Source of the DNA: Gammaproteobacteria bacterium
GTDB lineage: Bacteria > Pseudomonadota > Gammaproteobacteria > Enterobacterales > Psychrobiaceae
NCBI GenBank assembly: GCA_013214965.1
Contig: JABSRU010000014.1
Coordinates: forward strand, 1-64,000
Direction: 5' to 3'
DNA: 64,000 nucleotides
How positions within the stretch are numbered: position 1 is the stretch's first letter; every line of letters starts with the position of its first letter. This document shows, one piece after another, positions 54,827-64,000 of this stretch. Made by a program: the position numbers and the translations under genes. The notes beneath the pieces are model-generated. The model worked only from the letters and a program-made list of their open reading frames with translations. It was not told the DNA's origin and did not search any database.

Positions 54827-55486
54827 ATGACTGCTAAATTTATACCCGTACTTTGCCTGCTATTTTTACTTAGCGCTTGCTCAAAACCAGTGCCAGATGT
54901 TGCCATTAGTGAACTCGATGCTTTCATTAGTGAGCAAAAAATTGATAAGAGTGATCCTGATTGGAAAACAAAATTAGTTAAGCCACCCAAAGTTGCGTTT
55001 AAACCTCTGGTGCAATACTTTTGGGATCTGGTCACGAATAAAGGCACCATGTCGATTAAACTGTTGAGTCTTGATGCACCAATGCACGTTTCAAGTACTA
55101 TTTATTTAACCCGTTTGGGTTTTTATGATGACATTATCTTTCATCGGGTGATCCCAGGCTTTATGGCGCAAGGCGGCGATCCTAAAGGGACTGGTGCTGG
55201 CGGTCCTGGTTATAAATATGCGGGTGAATACGAAGGTGTCGGATCACATACCAAAGCGGGTATCTTAAGTATGGCAAATGCCGGCCGTAATACCGACGGT
55301 AGTCAGTTTTTTCTGACTTTTAAAGCCACCCCTTTCCTTGATGGCCGTCATACGGTGTTTGGTGAGGTGGTCAGTGGTATGGAGACGTTACAAATACTTG
55401 AGCAGTTAGGATCACGTTCAGGTAAGACCCAAGAAGAGTTAAAGATTATTACGGCGTCAATTCGTGTTGAACAAATAGAGGAGTAG
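54827..55486 (+). CDS. Cyclophilin-type peptidyl-prolyl isomerase, lipoprotein
   Basis: A 219-residue protein with a lipoprotein signal (FLLSAC lipobox near residue 18), so probably membrane-anchored in the periplasm. The cyclophilin domain has FYDDIIFHRVIPGFMAQGGDPKGTG (split: FHRVIPGFMAQGGD), LSMANAGRNTDGSQFFLTF and FLDGRHTVFGEV, including the catalytic Arg (FHR) and QFF. It assists proline isomerisation in envelope proteins. IscX follows after four bases. Confidence 0.92.
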   Translation: MTAKFIPVLCLLFLLSACSKPVPDVAISELDAFISEQKIDKSDPDWKTKLVKPPKVAFKPLVQYFWDLVTNKGTMSIKLLSLDAPMHVSSTIYLTRLGFYDDIIFHRVIPGFMAQGGDPKGTGAGGPGYKYAGEYEGVGSHTKAGILSMANAGRNTDGSQFFLTFKATPFLDGRHTVFGEVVSGMETLQILEQLGSRSGKTQEELKIITASIRVEQIEE

Positions 55487-55489
55487 CCC

Positions 55490-55690
55490 ATGGGATTACG
55501 TTGGACCGATTCATTGGATATTGCTTTGGATTTAATGGAGTTACATCCTGAAGCAGATCCTAAGGCATTACATTTCACTGAGCTAATGCAGTGGATATTG
55601 GCATTAGAGAACTTTGATGATGACCCCAAACATTGTGGTGAGCGGGTTTTAGAGGCGGTGCAATTAGCCTGGATATCTGAAATGGACTAA
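55490..55690 (+). CDS. iscX: Fe-S cluster assembly protein IscX
   Basis: A 66-residue acidic protein matching IscX over its length (MGLRWTDSLDIALDLMELHP, then LHFTELMQWILALENFDDDP). It binds IscS and iron and adjusts cysteine desulfurase activity. The isc operon is not in the window; here the gene follows a cyclophilin by four bases, an atypical location. Confidence 0.92.
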   Translation: MGLRWTDSLDIALDLMELHPEADPKALHFTELMQWILALENFDDDPKHCGERVLEAVQLAWISEMD

Positions 55691-55712
55691 GTTGGCTACA
55701 GGTTTAAAGATA

Positions 55713-55750
55713 AAAAAAGTGGATGCTAATTAATTAGCATCCACTTTTTT
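55713..55750. terminator. Bidirectional intrinsic terminator
   Basis: GTGGATGCTAAT and its complement form a 12-bp-plus stem flanked by A-run and T-run, so it works for iscX (plus) and fadE (minus). Confidence 0.9.
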
Positions 55751-55767
55751 GCCCCTAGAGAACTGGG

Positions 55768-58194
55768 CTACTTTGCTGTTAACTCCTCCGGAGCAAAGTC
55801 ATCGACATTTATCGACGCTAAGCGCCCAATTTCAGTCTTACGAAGGTGTTGTGCTTCTTCCTCACTAATACAGCCTGCTGATAACGCTTTATCGGCCAAC
55901 TTATCCAAGAAGATTAACTGCTCTTTTTGTCCGGTGTGCTGTGATATCTTAGCAATAATTGTCTCAGCTTCTAATACATCCAATAACGTTTGTTCTTGAA
56001 CACCAATTGGATTATTTTCCGCGTTAGTAAAGTATTGACCATATCCTAAGCGATCACGGGTTAAACTTGGGGTTTGAATGATCCGAGCCACTTCTTGATC
56101 TAATTCATCGTAAGGCGCAACTAATGTAATACCGGTTGGGTATAACACCCAACGTAGTAGTTTACCGACGATTTTAATCGGGAAATTACGTAGTAATTCA
56201 TCAAGTGCGGTTTGCGCTTTAAATAATGAATCACGCAAGGCCCAATGCACTAATGGTAAGTCACTTTGCTGACGACCTTCATCGTTAAAGCGTTTTAGTG
56301 TCGCAGAACACAGATAAAGCTGGCTTAAAATATCACCTAAGCGAGCTGAAATACGCTCTTTACGCTTTAGCTCGCCGCCGAGACACGCCATGGCAATATC
56401 TGATAAAAACGCCAAGTTAGCTGAAAAACGGTTCATGTGTTGATAATAACGTTTGGTTTCATCATCAAATGGCGCCGATGAAAAACGACTATTGGTAATG
56501 CCAAGCCAAAAGCTACGACAGAAATTGCTAATCGCAAAGCCAATATGACCAAATACCGCTTTGTCGAATTGCTCTAAGGCTTCTTTTTCATCGGATAGTT
56601 GCGCCGCGTCTAACTCTGCTAACACGTAAGGATGACAACGAATCGCGCCTTGACCATAAATAATTAATGAACGGGTTAAAATATTCGCGCCTTCAACGGT
56701 AATCGCAATGGGTGCACCTTGATAAGCACGGCCGACGTAGTTGTTAGGACCCAAACAAATACCTTTACCACCGTGGATATCCATCGCGTCAATCACACAG
56801 GTTTGCATCCGTTGGGTTAAGTGGTACTTTACCATTGCAGTGACAACTGATGGTTTCTCACCTAAATCAATGGCGCCGGTAGTCATGGTGGTTACGGCTT
56901 CCATTAAGTAAGCATTACCCGCAAGACGTGCCAATGGTTCTTCAACACCTTCCATTTTACCAATGGGCAATTTAAATTGACGGCGAATGCGACTGTAAGC
57001 ACCTGTTGCTAGCGCTAACGTTTTGACGCCACCGGTTGAGTTCGATGGCAGGGTAATACCACGGCCAACCGATAAACATTCAACCAGCATTTGCCAACCG
57101 CGTCCAGCCATTGCTGGACCACCAATGATAAAATCAATTGGGAAGAAGATGTCATCGCCTTTAGTCGGACCATTTTGGAAAGGAACATTAAGCGGGAAAT
57201 GACGACGGCCAATTTCGACCCCTTCAATATCAGTTGGAATAAGCGCACAGGTAATACCTAACTCTTTTTTATCACCGAGCAATCCTTCCGGATCTTGTAA
57301 TTTAAAGGCTAGCCCTAACACAGTCGCAATAGGTGCCAGCGTGATATAACGCTTGTTCCAAGTAATCCGCATCCCCAGTACTTCTTCGCCTTGCCATTGC
57401 CCTTTACACACGATACCGTAATCGGGAATAGCACCAGCATCTGAGCCAGCTTCTGGGCTAGTTAATGCAAAACAAGGGATTTCTTGGCCTTTAGCTAAGC
57501 GTGGTAAATAATAGTCTTGCTGTTCTTTTGTGCCGTAGTGCTGAAGTAATTCGCCAGGTCCCAATGAATTAGGTACACCAACGGTTGATGATAACACCGC
57601 ACTAACACTGGAAAGCTTTTGCAGTACCCGTGATTGTGCGTAGGCAGAAAACTCTAGACCACCGTATTTTTTCTTGATGATCATCGCGAAAAAACCATTG
57701 TCCTTAAGGTATTGCCATAGCTGGGGGGACAAATCGGCATTCACATGACAGATTTCATGGTCATTAGCCATTGAACAAGCGACTTCAACGGGACCATCCA
57801 AGAACTCTTGTTCACTCGGCGTTAGGCGAGGCGCTGGGTAATTGTGCATCTTTAGCCAGTCTGGTGCGCCTTTAAATAAATCGGCTTCCCACCACGTGGT
57901 ACCTGCATCGATTGCTTCTTTTTCGGTTTCGCTCATTTCTGGCATAATCGAGCGATATAATTTTAGTAAATGGGTACTAATATATTGTTGGCGTAATGAG
58001 GCGACATTTATTGGCACCGCAATAATAATAAAAATGATCCAGACAAAATTTGAGACATCACCTATTATCGACAAAAAGACTAGCGCCGCGACCGCTGCGA
58101 TAGTAAAAGTTGATAAAGATGCACGTTTATAAGCAAGGAATCCGGTTCCTGCTAGTAGTAGCATTACAAACAAAAGGGTAGTCACGTTATTCAC
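55768..58194 (-). CDS. fadE: Acyl-CoA dehydrogenase FadE
   Basis: An 808-residue enzyme, the long gammaproteobacterial FadE. It has two N-terminal hydrophobic helices ([48 protein letters not shown], split), the acyl-CoA dehydrogenase core ([42 protein letters not shown]) and a C-terminal DUF1974-type domain. It performs the first step of beta-oxidation. It is the core paralogue, unlike the 600-residue enzyme encoded at 8984. Confidence 0.95.
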   Translation of the reverse strand: MNNVTTLLFVMLLLAGTGFLAYKRASLSTFTIAAVAALVFLSIIGDVSNFVWIIFIIIAVPINVASLRQQYISTHLLKLYRSIMPEMSETEKEAIDAGTTWWEADLFKGAPDWLKMHNYPAPRLTPSEQEFLDGPVEVACSMANDHEICHVNADLSPQLWQYLKDNGFFAMIIKKKYGGLEFSAYAQSRVLQKLSSVSAVLSSTVGVPNSLGPGELLQHYGTKEQQDYYLPRLAKGQEIPCFALTSPEAGSDAGAIPDYGIVCKGQWQGEEVLGMRITWNKRYITLAPIATVLGLAFKLQDPEGLLGDKKELGITCALIPTDIEGVEIGRRHFPLNVPFQNGPTKGDDIFFPIDFIIGGPAMAGRGWQMLVECLSVGRGITLPSNSTGGVKTLALATGAYSRIRRQFKLPIGKMEGVEEPLARLAGNAYLMEAVTTMTTGAIDLGEKPSVVTAMVKYHLTQRMQTCVIDAMDIHGGKGICLGPNNYVGRAYQGAPIAITVEGANILTRSLIIYGQGAIRCHPYVLAELDAAQLSDEKEALEQFDKAVFGHIGFAISNFCRSFWLGITNSRFSSAPFDDETKRYYQHMNRFSANLAFLSDIAMACLGGELKRKERISARLGDILSQLYLCSATLKRFNDEGRQQSDLPLVHWALRDSLFKAQTALDELLRNFPIKIVGKLLRWVLYPTGITLVAPYDELDQEVARIIQTPSLTRDRLGYGQYFTNAENNPIGVQEQTLLDVLEAETIIAKISQHTGQKEQLIFLDKLADKALSAGCISEEEAQHLRKTEIGRLASINVDDFAPEELTAK

Positions 58195-58273
58195 CTTAGT
58201 TAAATGGAAAGTTAAACTCTATTGTTATACGAGTTATTAAGAAAGTCACTGTTTAATCGTTAATGGTTAATGG

Positions 58274-59260
58274 TTAATCGCTTTCATGATAGGCCTTATT
58301 CGCTAAAATAACTGCTCTTTTAGGCGCTGGGTGTCCTTCAATGGTTTTGGTTGGATCGTTAGGATCTAAAAAATCACTCAATGATTCAAACTCCATCCAT
58401 TTAGTTGACCGTTGTTCATCTATGGTGGTGACACTGCAATCAACTATTCGGACGTTTTCAAAACCGGCTTTTTCAAGCCACAGGATTAACGCCGCAACAC
58501 TGGGTAAAAACCACACGTTATTCATTTTTCCATAACGACCGCTTGGCACCAATACTTGATTCTCGTCACCATCGATAACTAATGTTTCAAGCACTAATTC
58601 ACCACCATCGCGTAATTGATCTTTTAGTGCCATGATATGGTCAATTGGCGAGCGACGGTGATATAAAACCCCCATCGAAAATACCGTATCGAAAGCTTTT
58701 AACGGGGGCAGTGCCTCAATACCTAACGGCAAGAAGTGCGCGCGTTGATCGTTATTGGCTAAATGACGTACTAGTTCGAATTGGAACAAGAATAAGGTCG
58801 AAGGGTCGATCCCGACCGCTAATTTTGCGCCATCGCCAACCATTCGCCATAAATGATAACCACTGCCACAGCCGACATCTAGAATGGTGCGATTGGCCAT
58901 TGGGCTGATATGTTGACGCAGACGCTCCCATTTCCAATCACTGCGCCATTCCGTATCGATCTCAATACCATGAAGATTAAAAGGACCTTTACGCCACGGC
59001 GCGAATATCGTTAATAGTGATTGTAATTTTTTGATTTCCCCGTTGGCTAGACCGGCACTGGTGTTAATTGAGACCTCGTCACTAAAATTAATTTGATCCG
59101 CATCGACCGTTGGCAGTTTATTTAACACTTTAAGCCATTTCTCATATTGGCCGTGTTGCTTTTCCTTATGCCAAGCGGCTAATTGTAAAGGTAATATCTC
59201 AAGCCAGTGGCTTAATTGGTTTTTGGCGATTATTTGATAAAAATTACTAAAGTCGATCAT
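58274..59260 (-). CDS. cmoB: tRNA U34 carboxymethyltransferase
   Basis: A 328-residue enzyme that uses carboxy-SAM to convert 5-hydroxyuridine at tRNA position 34 into 5-oxyacetyluridine. Visible are [37 protein letters not shown] (split: [16 protein letters not shown]), [20 protein letters not shown] and [20 protein letters not shown]. It follows cmoA by five bases in an operon. Confidence 0.95.
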   Translation of the reverse strand: MIDFSNFYQIIAKNQLSHWLEILPLQLAAWHKEKQHGQYEKWLKVLNKLPTVDADQINFSDEVSINTSAGLANGEIKKLQSLLTIFAPWRKGPFNLHGIEIDTEWRSDWKWERLRQHISPMANRTILDVGCGSGYHLWRMVGDGAKLAVGIDPSTLFLFQFELVRHLANNDQRAHFLPLGIEALPPLKAFDTVFSMGVLYHRRSPIDHIMALKDQLRDGGELVLETLVIDGDENQVLVPSGRYGKMNNVWFLPSVAALILWLEKAGFENVRIVDCSVTTIDEQRSTKWMEFESLSDFLDPNDPTKTIEGHPAPKRAVILANKAYHESD

Positions 59261-59265
59261 CGATA

Positions 59266-60012
<747 letters not shown>

Positions 60013-60193
60013 TTATGGTAAAAGAGCGCTATTTTACGCTAGCATTAACCGTTAGTCTCTCGCTTTGGTCGATTATTTAACGTCAATTGCTGGTTTGGTG
60101 ATATTTATCTACTTCCTAATTTGGCATTTTTCTTTATAATGTTCGCCATTAAAGACAATCGTCCCGTTTGGGCTAACATCAGGAAATAGTTAA

Positions 60194-61981
60194 ATGCGCA
60201 GTCATTATTGCGGTGAATTAAATCAATCACTAATTGGTCAACAGGTAGAGCTTGTTGGTTGGGTCAAACGTAGTCGCGATTTAGGCGGTGTTATATTTCT
60301 TGATCTTCGTGATCGTGAAGGTATTATTCAAGTCGTTTATGATCCCGATCTTGAAGAAGCATTTGCATTAGCGACGACCTTACGCGCTGAGTTTTGTGTG
60401 TCGATTAAAGGGCTAGTTCGCGCTCGTCCTGAAGGACAAATTAATAAAGACATGAAAACGGGTGAAGTTGAAGTGTTAGGTCAAGAATTGGTGATTATTA
60501 ACCGTTCTGAGCCACTACCATTGACTCTTGACAACCACCAGAACAATTCAGAAGAGCAACGTTTAAAGTATCGTTACTTAGATTTACGTCGCCCTGAAAT
60601 GACTGAACGTTTAATTTTCCGTTCAAAAGTGACTGGTTTTGTTCGTCGTTTCTTAGAAGATAACGGTTTTTTAGATATTGAAACACCAATTTTAACGAAA
60701 GCAACGCCTGAAGGCGCTCGTGATTATTTAGTCCCGAGTCGTACTCACAAAGGTAAATTTTTTGCCTTGCCACAATCACCACAGTTGTTTAAGCAATTGT
60801 TGATGATGTCGGGCATGGATCGTTATTACCAAATCGTTCGTTGTTTCCGTGATGAAGATTTACGTGCTGATCGTCAGCCTGAATTTACTCAAATCGATAT
60901 TGAAACGTCATTCATGACCTCAACTCAAGTGATGGCTAAAACAGAAGAATTAGTGCGTAATTTGTTTAAAGACATGTTGAATGTGGATTTAGGCGATTTT
61001 CCAACCATGACTTACGCTGATGCAATGCGTCGTTTTGGTTCTGATAAGCCTGATTTACGTAACCCATTAGAATTAACTGACGTTGCTGATTTATTAAAAG
61101 ACGTTGAGTTTAAAGTGTTCTCCGCCCCAGCTAACGATCCTAAAGGTCGTGTTGCGGTGTTATGTGTGCCGGGCGGCGCTAAATTAAGTCGTAAAAACAT
61201 TGATGACTACGGTAAGTATGTTGGTATTTACGGTGCTAAAGGCCTAGCATGGATGAAAGTTAATGACATCGATGCTGGCATGGACGGTTTACAATCGCCA
61301 ATCTTAAAGTTTTTAAACGAAACTGTTGTCACTGAATTACTAGCACGTTGTAACGCTAAATCAGGTGATATCATCTTATTTGGTGCTGATACTAATTCAG
61401 TAGTGACCGATGCGATGGGCGCATTACGCCTTAAAATTGGTGAAGATCTTGGCTTAACCACTAAAGGCTGGAAGCCGTTATGGGTGGTTGATTTCCCAAT
61501 GTTTGAAGAAGTGGAAGGTGGCTTACACGCTATTCACCACCCATTCACTGCACCAGTTAACTTAACGCCTGAAGAGCTAGAAGCTAATCCGGTTGCTGCT
61601 ATTTCAGATGCTTATGATATGGTATTAAACGGTTGTGAGCTTGGTGGCGGTTCGGTTCGTATTCATAACGCACCAATGCAAGCCTCAGTATTCCGTATTC
61701 TTGGGATTAGCGATGAAGAAGCGCAAGAGAAATTTGGTTTCTTACTGGAAGCATTAAAGTTTGGTACGCCTCCACACGCTGGTTTAGCCTTTGGTTTAGA
61801 TCGCTTAATCATGTTAATGACGGGCGCAAGCTCAATTCGTGACGTGATGGCATTCCCTAAAACTACCACTGCTGCATGTCCGTTAACGAATGCCCCAGGT
61901 TTTGCTAATACCGCACAATTAACTGAGCTAAATATTGCATCGTTAATCGTTGACGAAAAAGAGCAAGAACAGCAAGATTAA
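60194..61981 (+). CDS. aspS: Aspartyl-tRNA synthetase
   Basis: A 595-residue class II synthetase. It has an N-terminal OB-fold ([26 protein letters not shown]), motif 2 ([22 protein letters not shown]), the bacterial GAD insertion domain, and motif 3 ([13 protein letters not shown]). The flanking gap contains a TATAAT at 60135-60140 that could be its -10 box. It precedes a strong terminator. Confidence 0.96.
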   Translation: MRSHYCGELNQSLIGQQVELVGWVKRSRDLGGVIFLDLRDREGIIQVVYDPDLEEAFALATTLRAEFCVSIKGLVRARPEGQINKDMKTGEVEVLGQELVIINRSEPLPLTLDNHQNNSEEQRLKYRYLDLRRPEMTERLIFRSKVTGFVRRFLEDNGFLDIETPILTKATPEGARDYLVPSRTHKGKFFALPQSPQLFKQLLMMSGMDRYYQIVRCFRDEDLRADRQPEFTQIDIETSFMTSTQVMAKTEELVRNLFKDMLNVDLGDFPTMTYADAMRRFGSDKPDLRNPLELTDVADLLKDVEFKVFSAPANDPKGRVAVLCVPGGAKLSRKNIDDYGKYVGIYGAKGLAWMKVNDIDAGMDGLQSPILKFLNETVVTELLARCNAKSGDIILFGADTNSVVTDAMGALRLKIGEDLGLTTKGWKPLWVVDFPMFEEVEGGLHAIHHPFTAPVNLTPEELEANPVAAISDAYDMVLNGCELGGGSVRIHNAPMQASVFRILGISDEEAQEKFGFLLEALKFGTPPHAGLAFGLDRLIMLMTGASSIRDVMAFPKTTTAACPLTNAPGFANTAQLTELNIASLIVDEKEQEQQD

Positions 61982-61998
61982 GTAATAGTTATCATGAT

Positions 61999-62026
61999 AA
62001 AAAAGCGGGCTAATGCCCGCTTTTTT
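61999..62026 (+). terminator. Intrinsic terminator between aspS and ruvC
   Basis: AAAAAAGCGGGC and GCCCGCTTTTTT form a 12-bp stem with a TAAT loop and T-tail. It is partly symmetric and ends 21 bases before ruvC, so the ruv promoter must overlap it or some read-through occurs. Confidence 0.9.
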
Positions 62027-62046
62027 AGTTTCAAATAGGAGTGAAT

Positions 62047-62580
62047 TTGAGTATTATTTTAGCAATCGACCCCGGATCTCGGGTGACCGGTTACGGTGTT
62101 ATCAAAAAAACGGGTAATAAACTCAGTTATATTGGTAGTGGTTGCATTCGCATGAGTGGCACTGAATTACCCGGTAAACTAAAACAAATTTTCGATGGTG
62201 TTAGTCAGTTGATTGGCCAATATCATCCCGATGAATTTGCGATTGAACAAGTATTTATGGGAAAAAATGCCGACTCAGCCCTAAAACTGGGCCAAGCACG
62301 TGGTGCCGCTATTGTGGCGGCTTGTCACCATGACTTACCCGTTAGTGATTACGCAGCAAGGTTAGTTAAACAGGCCGTAGTTGGTATTGGCAGTGCAACC
62401 AAAGATCAGGTTGGTCATATGGTAACCCAAATCCTTAAACTTCCCGCCAGACCACAAGAAGATGCCGCTGATGCCTTAGCGATTGCTATTTGTCATGCTC
62501 ATACCAACCAAAGCCTGATAGCGATGGCGGGGCGTAGCAAATCACGTTCATCGAAAGTGATCCGTGGTCGCTTTCAGTAA
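62047..62580 (+). CDS. ruvC: Holliday junction endonuclease RuvC
   Basis: A 177-residue resolvase with [16 protein letters not shown] (catalytic Asp), [23 protein letters not shown] (split; catalytic Glu), and [16 protein letters not shown] (two catalytic Asp residues). TTG at 62047, after AGGAGTGAAT, gives the standard [12 protein letters not shown]-terminus; GTG 62041 overlaps the ribosome site. YebC, which often lies between aspS and ruvC, is absent. Confidence 0.95.
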   Translation: MSIILAIDPGSRVTGYGVIKKTGNKLSYIGSGCIRMSGTELPGKLKQIFDGVSQLIGQYHPDEFAIEQVFMGKNADSALKLGQARGAAIVAACHHDLPVSDYAARLVKQAVVGIGSATKDQVGHMVTQILKLPARPQEDAADALAIAICHAHTNQSLIAMAGRSKSRSSKVIRGRFQ

Positions 62581-62601
62581 TAAATAGAAAAGGAATATAT
62601 T

Positions 62602-63225
62602 TTGATCGGACGATTACGCGGCAATGTCGCAGAAAAACAACCGCCATTTTTATTACTCGACGTTAATGGCGTCGGTTATGAAGTCCAACTGCCGATGACC
62701 AGTTTTTATAAATTGCCTGAAGTTGGCGAAGATGCCACTATTTTTATTCATTTTGTGGTCCGTGAAGACGCGCAGTTATTGTATGGTTTTGCTAGTAAAA
62801 TAGAACGTCAGCTCTTTAGAGAAGTGATTAAAGCCAATGGTGTTGGCCCTAAACTGGGTTTGGCTATTTTATCAGGTATGTCTGCCGTACAATTTGTGCA
62901 GTGCGTGATCAATAGCGATACCACTTCACTGATTAAATTACCAGGTATCGGTTTGAAAACCGCCGAGCGTTTAATTATTGAATTAAAAGATCGACTTAAA
63001 AACTTTACCTTGGCGAGCGATACTCCAGCCACCGATGCGATGGCATTCGATAATAGTGTTGAAAATACCTTTGTTGAAACCATTGATCATCGCGATGATG
63101 CTATTTCTGCGTTACTTGCGTTAGGCTATAAATCAGCGCAAGCGACCAAAAGTGTTAATAAGATCTTTTTACCAGAGATGAACAGCGAAGCATTGATTAA
63201 AGCGGCCCTTAAATCGATGTTATAG
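62602..63225 (+). CDS. ruvA: Holliday junction branch migration protein RuvA
   Basis: A 207-residue protein with the N-terminal OB-fold ([30 protein letters not shown]), two helix-hairpin-helix motifs ([34 protein letters not shown]) and the C-terminal domain that contacts RuvB. It starts with TTG after AAAAGGAA. Middle gene of the ruvC-A-B operon. Confidence 0.95.
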   Translation: MIGRLRGNVAEKQPPFLLLDVNGVGYEVQLPMTSFYKLPEVGEDATIFIHFVVREDAQLLYGFASKIERQLFREVIKANGVGPKLGLAILSGMSAVQFVQCVINSDTTSLIKLPGIGLKTAERLIIELKDRLKNFTLASDTPATDAMAFDNSVENTFVETIDHRDDAISALLALGYKSAQATKSVNKIFLPEMNSEALIKAALKSML

Positions 63226-63246
63226 AACGAGATAAGAGAGAATTAA

Positions 63247-64000
63247 ATGATTGAAGCGGATCGATTAATCCAAGCCGAAGAGATTGATGTTGAAGAAAAA
63301 CATGTCGATCGGGCAATGCGACCACAGATGCTTAAGGATTACACTGGGCAAACTGAGGCCAAAGCGCAACTTGAGATCTTTATTGCCGCGGCACTAGCCC
63401 GTGATGAAGCTCTGGATCATATGTTGGTATACGGCCCTCCTGGTTTGGGTAAAACAACCCTTGCTAACATCGTGGCCAATGAAATGGGGGTTAATGTTAA
63501 GTCGACTTCTGGACCTGTGTTGGAAAAAGCCGGTGATCTTGCCGCCTTGCTAACTAATTTAGAAGAAGGCGATGTTTTATTTATTGATGAAATACATCGT
63601 TTAAGCCCGGTAGTCGAAGAGATTCTTTATCCAGCGATGGAAGATTATCAGCTCGATATTATGATCGGAGAGGGGCCTGCTGCTCGCTCGATTAAACTGG
63701 ATTTACCGGCATTTACCTTAATTGGCGCGACAACTCGTGCTGGCTCCTTAACCTCGCCATTGCGGGCGCGTTTTGGTATTCCACTGCGGCTTGAGTTTTA
63801 TACCGTTGATGAACTGACTGAGATTGTAATCCGAAGTGCTGGTCATCTCGAGGTTGAAATTGATCAGCTTGGTGCGGTTGAACTGGCGCGGCGCTCCCGT
63901 GGTACGCCGCGAATAGCTAATCGTTTATTACGACGAGTCCGTGATTTTGCACAAGTTAAATATGACGGTGTTATTACTGAAATAGTGGCAGCCAAAGCAC
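63247..64000 (+). CDS. ruvB: Holliday junction ATPase RuvB, N-terminal part
   Basis: The frame starts ATG 63247 ([17 protein letters not shown]) and runs past the window end, so about 251 residues are visible. It has [11 protein letters not shown], the Walker A motif [11 protein letters not shown], Walker B in LFIDEIHRL, sensor-1 segment [16 protein letters not shown] and the arginine finger region RFGI. It drives branch migration with RuvA. AGATAAGAGAG precedes the start. Confidence 0.96.
   Translation, partial: MIEADRLIQAEEIDVEEKHVDRAMRPQMLKDYTGQTEAKAQLEIFIAAALARDEALDHMLVYGPPGLGKTTLANIVANEMGVNVKSTSGPVLEKAGDLAALLTNLEEGDVLFIDEIHRLSPVVEEILYPAMEDYQLDIMIGEGPAARSIKLDLPAFTLIGATTRAGSLTSPLRARFGIPLRLEFYTVDELTEIVIRSAGHLEVEIDQLGAVELARRSRGTPRIANRLLRRVRDFAQVKYDGVITEIVAAKA

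Overview
The window reads as chromosome of a marine-type gammaproteobacterium, most likely an Alteromonadales member related to Shewanella. This is inferred from moderate AT-richness, the cmoA-cmoB, aspS, ruvC-ruvA-ruvB and dnaQ blocks, a TIGR03503-type protein, a DUF2789 protein, an astE gene beside a branched-chain keto acid dehydrogenase operon, and a large FadE with the gammaproteobacterial layout. No marker fixes the species.

Region 1 (1-24.6 kb) is an accessory lipid-catabolism island. It holds the end of a TonB receptor, a catalase-fold protein, a di-heme RoxA/10S-dioxygenase-like protein, an SLC10-type transporter and a LysR regulator. A seven-gene plus-strand operon follows: APH-type kinase, SDR, acyl-CoA dehydrogenase, MaoC hydratase, MFE2-type SDR, a broken thiolase and FadD, with a prostaglandin-reductase-like enzyme after it. 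A minus-strand group encodes DUF1302, DUF1329, a lipoxygenase-fold protein and a small Tat-signal protein; an AraC regulator and a second FadD complete the island. The enzyme set points to uptake and oxidation of oxygenated or polyunsaturated fatty acids (oxylipins) or another bulky lipid; this is inference. Two divergent promoters here share a 29-bp dyad that looks like the LysR operator. The lipoxygenase-like protein has lost several canonical iron ligands. A lone 29-bp type I-E CRISPR-like repeat sits between the two converging gene groups.

Region 2 (24.6-43.6 kb) is mixed core: a histidine kinase and HD-GYP response regulator, an RND efflux pair, Pit phosphate transporter with its DUF47 partner, a CYTH-CHAD protein, an alpha/beta hydrolase, MsrA, a PspB-like small membrane protein, a YkgJ-type protein, AstE, and the E1alpha/E1beta/E2 operon, which is interrupted by a 159-bp MITE-like element.

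Region 3 (43.6-50.7 kb) is the most unusual part. A sigma-54 activator with an N-terminal FHA-like domain and a membrane Ser/Thr kinase with a TPR-type C-terminus are divergent from a three-gene group: a trypsin-fold protease without a signal peptide, a 294-residue protein with an acidic front half and a basic, aromatic, Cys-containing back half, and a small protein resembling the protease's own N-terminal domain. A further unknown 177-residue gene lies past the kinase. Both minus-strand units have a TGGCAC box with a near-consensus sigma-54 -12 element. I propose a self-contained kinase, FHA and sigma-54 circuit that turns on a protease with its substrate and/or inhibitor.

Region 4 (50.8-64 kb) is housekeeping: a YafS-like methyltransferase, DnaQ, a TIGR03503 protein, tRNA-Asp, two small proteins, a cyclophilin lipoprotein, IscX, FadE, CmoB/CmoA, AspS and RuvC/RuvA/RuvB (RuvB cut by the window end).
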